DNA of 7,745 bases from Planctomycetota bacterium (GTDB lineage Bacteria > Planctomycetota > B129-G9). The translations under genes were made by a program, and so were the position numbers. The notes below the pieces were generated by a model. It did not search any database, was not told the origin of the DNA, and saw only the letters and a list, made by a program, of their open reading frames with translations. Location of the stretch: assembly GCA_003644325.1 (NCBI GenBank), contig QNCA01000053.1, forward strand, positions 1 to 7,745. The letters run 5' to 3'. Shown here one piece after another: positions 1-5,402 of this stretch (positions are counted from its first letter, which is position 1; each line of letters begins with the position of its first letter).

Positions 1-1134
1 CCCAAGGGCTTTCGCCTCCACATAGGATTATTCGGCCGGCGGAACGTCGGCAAATCGAGCCTGTTGAACGCTATCACGCGGCAGGAGGTTTCGATAGTCT
101 CGGAGTATGCCGGGACTACCACCGACCCCGTGGAGAAGCCGATGGAGTTGCTCCCGCTGGGTCCGGCGCTCTTCATCGACACCGCGGGCATCGACGATGT
201 CGGAGCGCTCGGCGAACTGCGGATAAAGAAAACGCGCAGCGCCTTTGATCGCGCCGACCTGGGCGTGATCGTAACCGATGGTGGATGGGGGGAGTTTGAA
301 GAGGGAATACTGGAGGAACTCACGAGGCGTGAAACCCCCGTCGTGGTCGTTTTTAACAAGGTTGACCTGGCGAAGCCTCCCGCCCGTGTCGTGGCGCGGC
401 TAAGGGAAAAGAAGATTTCCACAGTGGAAACGGTCGCATCCCGTGGCGAGGGCATCCTGGATTTCCGTCAGGCGCTGCTTGATACGGCGCCGGCCGATTT
501 CGTGAACAACCCGGTGATCCTGGCCGACCTGGTCGGACCCGGCGAGATGGCCGTCCTCGTTGTGCCCATCGACAAGGAGGCGCCCAAGGGAAGGCTGATA
601 CTGCCCCAGGTGCAGGCCATCCGGGATCTCCTTGACGGTGACGCATACTGCCTTGTTGTTAAAGATCGCGAGTTGCGCGCGGCGATTGAAAGGCAAAAGC
701 GGCCGCCGAAACTCGTGGTCACCGATTCGCAGGCCTTTTCCAAGGTTGCGGCCGACACGCCCCGCGAGATACCGCTTACGAGTTTCTCAATCCTGTTCTC
801 GCGCTTCAAGGGCGACCTTGTCTTGCAGACCGAGGGCACGCTTGCGGTGGAAGAACTCAAGCCGGGCGATAACATTCTTGTCGCCGAGGCCTGCTCGCAT
901 CACCCGATAGCCGATGACATCGGCCGCGTGAAGATTCCACGCTGGCTGACGCAGTACGTCGGCGGGAAACTCAACTTCACGACCACCCAGGGGCACGACT
1001 TCCCCGAGGACCTTTCGCCCTATAAGATTGTCATTCACTGCGGCGCGTGCATGTGGAACCGCCGCGAGATGCTCAGCCGCCTCCTGTTGTGCCGTCAGGC
1101 GGGAGTGCCGGTGACGAACTACGGGCTTTCATAG
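1..1134 (+). CDS. hydF: [FeFe]-hydrogenase maturation GTPase HydF (5' partial, frameshifted at 3' end)
   Basis: HydF is the cytoplasmic scaffold that receives the 2Fe precursor of the H-cluster made by HydE and HydG and delivers it to apo-[FeFe] hydrogenase. The frame is open from base 1, so the true start lies upstream. Fragment numbering counts the codon at base 1 as residue 1. The P-loop GRRNVGKS (residues 12-19) lies before the first possible start inside the window (TTG at 64), so a 64 start would destroy the GTPase and is rejected. Also visible are TTT of switch I, DTAGIDD (G3), NKVD (G4) and SRG (G5). The cluster signature CxHx(44-53)HCxxC is complete: C298, H300, H346, C347, C350, with 45 residues between the two histidines. 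The frame stops at TAG 1132-1134, about 34 residues short; the missing tail continues at 1131 in another frame. Probably only about 5-15 N-terminal residues are outside the window. The family call is firm; whether the shift is biological or an error is open. Confidence 0.93.
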   Translation, partial: PKGFRLHIGLFGRRNVGKSSLLNAITRQEVSIVSEYAGTTTDPVEKPMELLPLGPALFIDTAGIDDVGALGELRIKKTRSAFDRADLGVIVTDGGWGEFEEGILEELTRRETPVVVVFNKVDLAKPPARVVARLREKKISTVETVASRGEGILDFRQALLDTAPADFVNNPVILADLVGPGEMAVLVVPIDKEAPKGRLILPQVQAIRDLLDGDAYCLVVKDRELRAAIERQKRPPKLVVTDSQAFSKVAADTPREIPLTSFSILFSRFKGDLVLQTEGTLAVEELKPGDNILVAEACSHHPIADDIGRVKIPRWLTQYVGGKLNFTTTQGHDFPEDLSPYKIVIHCGACMWNRREMLSRLLLCRQAGVPVTNYGLS

Positions 1135-1235
1135 CCTACAGTCTGGGGATACTGGAGCGCGCCCTGGAGCCTTTCCCCGCCGCGCTCGAGGTCTGCCGAT
1201 CTCTTTTGAAACAGAAAAGGGTCGCGCATGCTTGA
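1131..1235 (+). pseudogene. hydF: Out-of-frame C-terminal end of HydF
   Basis: This stretch reads IAYSLGILERALEPFP and then a lysine-rich tail ending VAHA and TGA at 1233-1235. An I-A-Y...GIL.R.LEPFP segment following an NYG motif is the usual HydF C-terminus. The main frame reads N-Y-G-L-S and then hits TAG, so one extra base near 1126-1131 would give NYGLxIAYSLGILER without interruption. The piece has no start codon or ribosome binding site of its own and is not an independent gene. Its stop overlaps the first 8 bases of hydE, as expected for an intact hydF-hydE operon. It is the 3' part of a broken hydF, or of an intact hydF with a one-base sequence error. Confidence 0.85.
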
Positions 1236-2262
1236 CGATGGGATGACAAAGAGGGAAATCGAAGGCCGGCTGCGCGAGGCCGACGGGGCGCGTCTCAAGG
1301 AACTGTGGCGCGTGGCGGACGAAACCCGCAGGCGCTACGTAGGGGACGAGATACACCTGAGGGGAATTATCGAGTTTTCAAATTATTGCCGCCGCAACTG
1401 CGCCTACTGCGGACTGCGCGCGTCCAACAACGGGTTGAGGCGCTACAGGATGACGGAGGGCGAGATTGTAAGCGCGGCGCGCGCGGGGGCCGCTCTCGGC
1501 GTCAAAACCGTCGTCCTGCAGAGCGGCGAAGACGTGCACTACGATGCGCGCAGGATGTGTGAAATTATCCGCGGCGTCAAGGCCGAGTGCGATGTCGCGG
1601 TGACCCTTTCGATAGGCGAGCGGCCCTTCTCCGATTATGACGCGATGCGCGCAGCCGGTGCGGACCGTTTCCTGCTCAAGCACGAGACGGCCAACCGCCG
1701 CCTCTTTGCGGAACTTCATCCCGACGATGATTTCGACGAACGCATCGCCTGCCTGAAGGAACTCAGGGACCTCGGTTACCAGACGGGCAGCGGCAACATT
1801 GTTGGCCTGCCGGGTCAGACGACAGGGGACCTCGCAGACGACATATTGCTGTTCAGGGCATTGGACGTTGACATGGTAGGCATCGGGCCGTTCGTCGCTC
1901 ACAGCCGGACGCCGTTGGCGGGATACTCGGGCGGTTCATCCGAACTGACGCTCAGGGTAATCGCCCTTACGCGAATCGTGTTGAAGGATGCGCACATTCC
2001 CGCGACTACTGCCCTGGCGACGTCGGATCCGGCGGGTCGATACAAAGCCCTGCAGTGCGGGGCAAACGTCATCATGCCCAACATAACGCCGACGAAATAC
2101 CGCGCCCTCTATGAAATCTATCCCGGCAAGGCCGGCTCGCTTGAAACTCCGGAAGGAAACATCGCCCGCATACGCCGGATGACCGAATCCCTCAACCGGC
2201 CCATTTCCACGGGCTATGGTCATACTCTCAAGCGCGCCGTCGGCACGCCCCCCGGGCGTTGA
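1228..2262 (+). CDS. hydE: [FeFe]-hydrogenase H-cluster radical SAM maturase HydE
   Basis: HydE is a radical S-adenosylmethionine enzyme that acts with HydG and HydF to build the [2Fe] subcluster of [FeFe] hydrogenase. At 344 residues it is the usual family length. The radical SAM motif CxxxCxxC is C54, C58, C61 (NYCRRNCAYCG), inside the typical HydE context EFSNYC...CGLRASN. Other family hallmarks are QSGED (98-102), LKHETAN (150-156), GLPGQT (193-198) and IGPFVAH (219-225), with a BATS-like C-terminal half ending in ITPTKYRALYEIYPGK (286-301). The optional second-cluster cysteines that many HydE proteins carry after YPGK are absent; there is no cysteine after C277. The ATG at 1228 has an AAAGGG element about 7 bases upstream; ATG 1243 is an alternative. 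Its start overlaps the restored hydF end by 8 bases, implying co-translation. hydG is not in the window and may lie upstream or elsewhere. Confidence 0.95.
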   Translation: MLDDGMTKREIEGRLREADGARLKELWRVADETRRRYVGDEIHLRGIIEFSNYCRRNCAYCGLRASNNGLRRYRMTEGEIVSAARAGAALGVKTVVLQSGEDVHYDARRMCEIIRGVKAECDVAVTLSIGERPFSDYDAMRAAGADRFLLKHETANRRLFAELHPDDDFDERIACLKELRDLGYQTGSGNIVGLPGQTTGDLADDILLFRALDVDMVGIGPFVAHSRTPLAGYSGGSSELTLRVIALTRIVLKDAHIPATTALATSDPAGRYKALQCGANVIMPNITPTKYRALYEIYPGKAGSLETPEGNIARIRRMTESLNRPISTGYGHTLKRAVGTPPGR

Positions 2263-2268
2263 GGCGTG
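2244..2268 (+). terminator. GC-rich hairpin at the hydE stop, possible weak terminator
   Basis: ACGCCC (2245-2250) and GGGCGT (2254-2259) form a perfect 6-bp stem with a 3-base CCC loop over the last hydE codons. A competing pairing is CACGCC (2244-2249) with GGCGTG (2263-2268). There is no T-run immediately after, so it is not a classical intrinsic terminator. It could slow polymerase, protect the 3' end, or be chance in GC-rich coding DNA. It is listed because it sits where the maturase unit should end, ahead of a new promoter. Confidence 0.2.
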
Positions 2269-2351
2269 ACGAAACGTATCAGGCATCCGTACCAACTTCC
2301 CTCTTTATGAACGACTCTCCTCCATGTGAATTTCCGAGCCGTTTTCTCGAA

Positions 2352-2366
2352 AAATTGTTGCAATTT
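2352..2366. repeat. Perfect 15-base inverted repeat over the -35 box
   Basis: AAATTG (2352-2357), a TTG centre and CAATTT (2361-2366) form a perfect inverted repeat with 6-base arms. It covers the proposed -35 hexamer, a position where a dimeric repressor would block RNA polymerase. No regulator is identified, and 6-base arms in AT-rich DNA can arise by chance. Confidence 0.35.
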
Positions 2367-2385
2367 ACGTTAGATATGGTAAAAT
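2358..2385 (+). promoter_or_regulatory. Predicted sigma70-type promoter of the [NiFe] hydrogenase operon
   Basis: A -35-like TTGCAA (2358-2363, 4 of 6 to TTGACA) is separated by 16 bases from a -10-like TAAAAT (2380-2385, 5 of 6 to TATAAT) inside the only AT-rich island between hydE and the beta gene. The predicted start of transcription is about 2391-2393, giving a leader of roughly 230 bases. Alternative -10 readings (TATGGT at 2375) are possible. The location and base composition support a promoter; the exact boxes are inferred. Confidence 0.5.
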
Positions 2386-2400
2386 CCGCGCCATCATATA

Positions 2401-2418
2401 TTGTGATTTTTATCACGA
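2401..2418. promoter_or_regulatory. Candidate Rex (NADH/NAD+ sensor) or CRP-type operator
   Basis: TTGTGA (2401-2406), six T/A bases and TCACGA (2413-2418) form an 18-base near-perfect palindrome. The known Rex operator is TTGTGA-N6-TCACAA, so 11 of the 12 arm bases match. The CRP core TGTGA-N6-TCACA matches at 9 of 10. The site lies about 10-27 bases after the predicted transcription start, where binding should repress rather than activate; this favours a Rex-like repressor over a CRP-like activator. Rex control would suit this operon, because the encoded enzyme exchanges electrons between H2 and NAD(P)H. The regulator gene is not in the window, so the assignment is inference from the site. 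Confidence 0.5.
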
Positions 2419-2436
2419 TTTTTGCAGTATCGACCC

Positions 2437-2475
2437 GCATCGATGACGCGGAATACCCGGCGCCGCTGCCGATGC
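2437..2475 (+). promoter_or_regulatory. Leader hairpin A of the hydrogenase operon
   Basis: GCATCG (2437-2442) pairs perfectly with CGATGC (2470-2475). Inside it GCGG (2448-2451) pairs with CCGC (2463-2466), leaving an 11-base apical loop. A GGCGCC palindrome at 2459-2464 offers a competing fold. The element lies in the predicted untranslated leader just after the candidate operator. No known riboswitch class was recognised. Confidence 0.3.
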
Positions 2476-2546
2476 AAGGCGTTGAACAGGCGTCGTCTTC
2501 TTTACTCAAGTTGGCCGGCTTTTTTCGCGGAGGACGCTTGAGGATG

Positions 2547-2581
2547 GGCGGCTGAAGACGCCGACATCGGCGACTGCCGCC
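2547..2581 (+). promoter_or_regulatory. Leader hairpin B upstream of the beta subunit gene
   Basis: GGCGGC (2547-2552) pairs with GCCGCC (2576-2581). After a short internal loop, CGCCG (2559-2563) pairs with CGGCG (2568-2572) around an ACAT loop. The structure ends 38 bases before the beta start codon and leaves the ribosome binding site (AGGAG, 2609-2613) free. It has no T-run, so it is not an intrinsic terminator. It may stabilise the message or tune translation. Confidence 0.35.
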
Positions 2582-2619
2582 GTAAGAATCTTCAACTCGG
2601 CTTTCTACAGGAGTGCTCA

Positions 2620-3642
2620 ATGAACGTCAAGAAACTGGACCGGGCCGCCCTTGACTCGTGGGTGGATTCACTGATTGCGAGGCAGAAGGTTTACGGCGTT
2701 CAGGCCAGGGGTGAGCGTTTTGCCTTCGCCCCGCTGGCGCGGGCGGAGGATTTGCGGCTGGACTATGACGTGACGATACTCCCGCCCAAGAAATACTTCC
2801 TCCCGCAGACGGAGGACCTCGTGACCTTCAAGAGAAGCGGCGAGTACGACAGCGTACTTGATGACGAGCCCTTTGTCCTGCTGGGCGTTCACCCTTACGA
2901 CATGGTCGCCGTCAACCAGATGGACGCCATCTTTTCCAGCGACAACTATGATGTCCATTACATGACCCGTCGCAAAAACGCCGCAATCGTTGTGTGCGAC
3001 GTGCAGAACGCCTCTCCGAACGTGTTTGCAGGCTGCATGGGAACCGCCACCGTCAAGGACGGTTTCGACGTGCTCCTGACGCGGATAGGCGACGCATGGC
3101 TGGTGGACGCCCGTACCGAGAAGGGCGCCGGGCTTCTTGAGGGCGTCAGTGCGCCCGACGCCGGCGAGGCCGACCTCGCCGCGCGCGAAAAGGTATGGGC
3201 GGAAAACGTCGAAAAATTGCAACGGCACAAACTGAACTGTGCCCCCTCCGACATCCCCGACTTGCTGGAGAAGTCATACGGGCATCCGGTGTGGGAGGAA
3301 AGGGCCGCGCTCTGTTTCTCCTGCGGCACCTGCACCAACGTATGTCCGACCTGTTACTGCTTCGACGTGCAGGACGACGTGAACTGGGACGTGGAGACCG
3401 GCAAGAGGTCCCGCACGTGGGACTCGTGTCAGTTGAAGGATTTCGCAATCGTGGCCGGCGACCACAACTTCCGCCCGAACGCGGCTGACCGCTTTCGACA
3501 TCGATACTACCGGAAGGGCAAATATGTTGCGGACAAGATAGGCCAGATCGCCTGCGTGGGTTGCGGACGCTGTGTCACAGGCTGTGTCGCAAAGATCGCC
3601 AATCCTGTGGAGATCTATAACAGGCTGATGGAGGACAAATAA
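2620..3642 (+). CDS. hyhB: Group 3b [NiFe] hydrogenase / sulfhydrogenase beta subunit (4Fe-4S electron-transfer protein)
   Basis: This 340-residue protein belongs to the AsrA / sulfhydrogenase-beta family, cytoplasmic iron-sulfur subunits that carry electrons between the hydrogenase dimer and the flavin subunit. Residues 1-200 form the family's N-terminal domain, with PPKKYFLPQTE (55-65) and LLGVHPYDMVAVNQMD (87-102) readily recognised. The C-terminal third carries two ferredoxin-type motifs: C232, C235, C238, C242, followed by extra cysteines C245 and C247 (CPTCYC); and C312, C315, C318, C322 (CVGCGRCVTGC). Together they are expected to hold two [4Fe-4S] clusters. No signal peptide or membrane segment is seen. 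The ATG at 2620 has AGGAG at 2609-2613, 6 bases upstream. The stop codon overlaps the gamma start by one base (TAATG). An AsrA subunit of anaerobic sulfite reductase is the alternative on its own, but the small and large hydrogenase genes downstream settle the assignment. Confidence 0.9.
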   Translation: MNVKKLDRAALDSWVDSLIARQKVYGVQARGERFAFAPLARAEDLRLDYDVTILPPKKYFLPQTEDLVTFKRSGEYDSVLDDEPFVLLGVHPYDMVAVNQMDAIFSSDNYDVHYMTRRKNAAIVVCDVQNASPNVFAGCMGTATVKDGFDVLLTRIGDAWLVDARTEKGAGLLEGVSAPDAGEADLAAREKVWAENVEKLQRHKLNCAPSDIPDLLEKSYGHPVWEERAALCFSCGTCTNVCPTCYCFDVQDDVNWDVETGKRSRTWDSCQLKDFAIVAGDHNFRPNAADRFRHRYYRKGKYVADKIGQIACVGCGRCVTGCVAKIANPVEIYNRLMEDK

Positions 3643-4565
3643 TGAGCAATGTCGTGTCAGACACCGGCGCGGACCGGAAAGATATTTACCTGCCCGAGGC
3701 GGCGACGGTAGTCAACGTACAACCGATGACGGCGATGGAGTCCTTCTTCGCATTCAAACTCGATTCCGGCAGGGAACTCGGGCACATGCCGGGACAGTTC
3801 GTCGAGGTCTCGGTTCCGGGAATCGGCGAAGCGCCGATATCCGTCTCGTCCTCGCCCACCCTGAAGGGCCTCTTCCAGATGTGCATCCGGAGGATGGGCA
3901 ACGTGACGAATCACCTGCACAAGATGAAGCCCGGCGACAGGGTCGGCATCCGCGGGCCGTTCGGAACACACTTCCCGGTGGACACCGTGATGAAGGGCAA
4001 GGACATATTGTTCATCGCCGGCGGCATCGGGCTGGTTCCGCTGCGCTCCGCCATCAACTATGTTTTGGACAACCGCAAAGATTACGGCGAGGTCAGCATT
4101 CTATTCGGCTGCAAGTCGCCCGCCGAAAGGCTCTTCACGAGAGAACTGGCCGAATGGAGCGCCCGTGAGGACGTGACGTTCGATGAGACCGTGGATGTGG
4201 GCGACGAGTCCTGGAAGGGCAAGACCGGCGTTATCACCTCTCTGATGAAAAAGCCGGTATTCGACCCCAAGAGCACCGTGCAGGTCGGTGAGGAATTGTC
4301 CAAGGAACTCATGCCGGCGCTGGAGATCAAGGAACCCGGCAACACAATCGCCCTGGTTTGCGGTCCGCCGGTCATGTACAAGTTTGTCATACTCGAACTG
4401 AAAGAACTGGGGGTACCGATCGAGAACATTTACGTGTCGCTGGAGCGCCGCATGAAATGCGGCGTCGGCAAATGCGGTCACTGCCAGATAAACCAGTACT
4501 ATGTGTGCCAGGACGGGCCTGTGTTCAAATTCGCCGACGTAATCGACGTACGGGAGGCCATCTAG
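3642..4565 (+). CDS. hyhG: Group 3b [NiFe] hydrogenase gamma subunit (FAD/NAD(P)-binding reductase)
   Basis: The 307-residue flavoprotein passes electrons between the hydrogenase FeS chain and NAD(P)+/NAD(P)H. It has the ferredoxin-NADP+ reductase / AsrB fold. The FAD domain occupies about residues 15-115, with MPGQFVEVSVPG (49-60) and the flavin-contact stretch EAPISVSSSP (63-72). The nucleotide-binding domain begins at LFIAGGIGLVPLRSA (123-137) and includes ALVCGPPVMYK (237-247). The C-terminus carries a [2Fe-2S] motif: C273, C278, C281, C289. A GGAGG (3630-3634) lies 7 bases before the ATG, which overlaps the beta stop as TAATG, so the two are translationally coupled. Residues ~203-232, between GVITSLM and NTIALVCGPP, look longer than in typical family members. 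NADP versus NAD preference cannot be read with confidence. AsrB is the nearest alternative, excluded by context. Confidence 0.92.
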   Translation: MSNVVSDTGADRKDIYLPEAATVVNVQPMTAMESFFAFKLDSGRELGHMPGQFVEVSVPGIGEAPISVSSSPTLKGLFQMCIRRMGNVTNHLHKMKPGDRVGIRGPFGTHFPVDTVMKGKDILFIAGGIGLVPLRSAINYVLDNRKDYGEVSILFGCKSPAERLFTRELAEWSAREDVTFDETVDVGDESWKGKTGVITSLMKKPVFDPKSTVQVGEELSKELMPALEIKEPGNTIALVCGPPVMYKFVILELKELGVPIENIYVSLERRMKCGVGKCGHCQINQYYVCQDGPVFKFADVIDVREAI

Positions 4566-5318
4566 ATGAGCAAGCCAAGAGTTGCTATATTTGATTTCGC
4601 CTGCTGTGAGGGCTGCCAGTTGCAGATTGTCAACCTGGAAGAGGAGCTGCTGGACCTGATATCCTTGGTGCAGCCGGTGGCATGGCGCGAAGCGATGAGC
4701 GAGAGCAGCGATGAATACGACATCGCCATAGTCGAGGGTTCCATAACGCGCCCCGAAGACGAGGAGCGAGTCAAAGAGATTCGCGACCGCGCCGGGATAC
4801 TGATAGCCCTCGGCGCGTGCGCCACAATCGGCGGAATCAACAAACTGAAAAACAACTTCGACCTCGACGAGGTGAAAAGGTACGTTTACGGCAAAGACGC
4901 CGAGATGCCCCACCTGAACACGGCGATGACAAAAGCCGTGGACGAGGTGGTGAAGGTGGACTACAAGGTCCACGGGTGCCCGATAAACCGCAGCGAATTT
5001 ACATATATCGTTCGTTGTATCGCCCTGGGCAAGGAGCCCGTGATACCAAACTACCCCGTCTGCGTGGAGTGCAAAAAGAGAGAAAATGTGTGCCGCTTCG
5101 AATACGGCGAGATATGCCTGGGGCCGATAACCCGTGCGGGATGCAACGCACCGTGTCCCTCGGCCGGTTTCTGGTGTTATGGATGCCGCGGCTGCGTGGA
5201 CGATCCGAACGTCAACGCCGCGAAGGACATCATGGAAAAATACGGAAAGACCGTCGAGGACCTGATGCAAAAAATGGCGCTTTTCGGAAGCGGCCAAAAG
5301 ACCGAGGCGCGGGAATAG
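4566..5318 (+). CDS. hyhS: Group 3b [NiFe] hydrogenase delta (small) subunit
   Basis: The 250-residue small subunit pairs with the catalytic large subunit and wires its NiFe site to the other subunits through iron-sulfur clusters. The proximal-cluster ligands are visible as C14 and C17 (CCEGCQLQ), C85 (ALGACATIGG) and C138 (VHGCPINR). The family motif VEGSITRPED (56-65) lies between them. The C-terminal part is rich in cysteines (C166, C169, C176, C184, C193, C197, C204, C207, C210), enough for two further [4Fe-4S] clusters. There is no twin-arginine signal, so the enzyme is cytoplasmic, as expected for group 3. The ATG follows the gamma stop directly (TAG then ATG), with GGAGG at 4553-4557, 8 bases upstream. 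A long antisense open frame over 4101-5411 is a codon-bias shadow of this gene and its neighbours. Confidence 0.94.
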   Translation: MSKPRVAIFDFACCEGCQLQIVNLEEELLDLISLVQPVAWREAMSESSDEYDIAIVEGSITRPEDEERVKEIRDRAGILIALGACATIGGINKLKNNFDLDEVKRYVYGKDAEMPHLNTAMTKAVDEVVKVDYKVHGCPINRSEFTYIVRCIALGKEPVIPNYPVCVECKKRENVCRFEYGEICLGPITRAGCNAPCPSAGFWCYGCRGCVDDPNVNAAKDIMEKYGKTVEDLMQKMALFGSGQKTEARE

Positions 5319-5358
5319 GCGCTCCCTCTTCGCACAAAGCAGCGGAGAGAGGTTGAAA

Positions 5359-5380
5359 CAAACAAACGAGCAAACAAACG
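5359..5380 (+). repeat. Tandem CAAACAAACG repeat in the spacer before the large subunit gene
   Basis: CAAACAAACG occurs at 5359-5368 and again at 5371-5380. It lies within the 84-base spacer (5319-5402), the only sizeable gap inside the structural operon. The segment is A/C-rich and has almost no capacity to fold, ending in the CGGGAG ribosome binding site (5389-5394) of the large subunit. An unstructured A/C-rich leader could raise initiation on the large subunit message; this is inference. Confidence 0.5.
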
Positions 5381-5402
5381 GCGACAAGCGGGAGCACGCA
5401 AT

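Larger units (their letters stand above)
2263..2619 (+). other. Non-coding gap: promoter region and long leader of the [NiFe] hydrogenase operon
   Basis: These 357 bases separate hydE from the hydrogenase beta gene and hold no convincing gene. The 98-codon open frame overlapping 2259-2555 starts at a TTG inside the end of hydE, has no ribosome binding site and resembles nothing recognisable. Bases ~2335-2430 form an AT-rich island that contrasts with the GC-rich surroundings and hold the promoter, an inverted repeat and a candidate operator. Bases ~2431-2600 return to high GC and can fold into at least two hairpins. The part from ~2265 to 2335 shows nothing I can interpret. Confidence 0.7.

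Noticed and set aside
1123..1134. Programmed -1 frameshift in hydF
   Set aside because: GGGCTTTCATAG does not contain a canonical X-XXY-YYZ slippery heptamer in the correct frame, and HydF is not known to need frameshifting; an indel or sequence error is simpler.
2513..2525. Intrinsic terminator or attenuator ending in T6 at 2520-2525
   Set aside because: The GGCCGGC before the T-run is only self-palindromic with no usable loop, and I found no upstream partner able to form a real stem.
2512..2526. Sigma54-like promoter (TGGC...TTTC)
   Set aside because: The -24 GG is followed at the right distance by TC instead of the near-invariant GC, and it lies inside the leader.
2259..2555. 98-codon open frame between hydE and the beta gene
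   Set aside because: It starts at a TTG inside the end of hydE, has no ribosome binding site, runs through the promoter and operator island, and gives a low-complexity unrecognised protein.
2620..4565. Anaerobic sulfite reductase genes asrA-asrB
   Set aside because: The beta and gamma proteins are homologous to AsrA and AsrB, but a hydrogenase small and large subunit follow instead of the sirohaem subunit AsrC.
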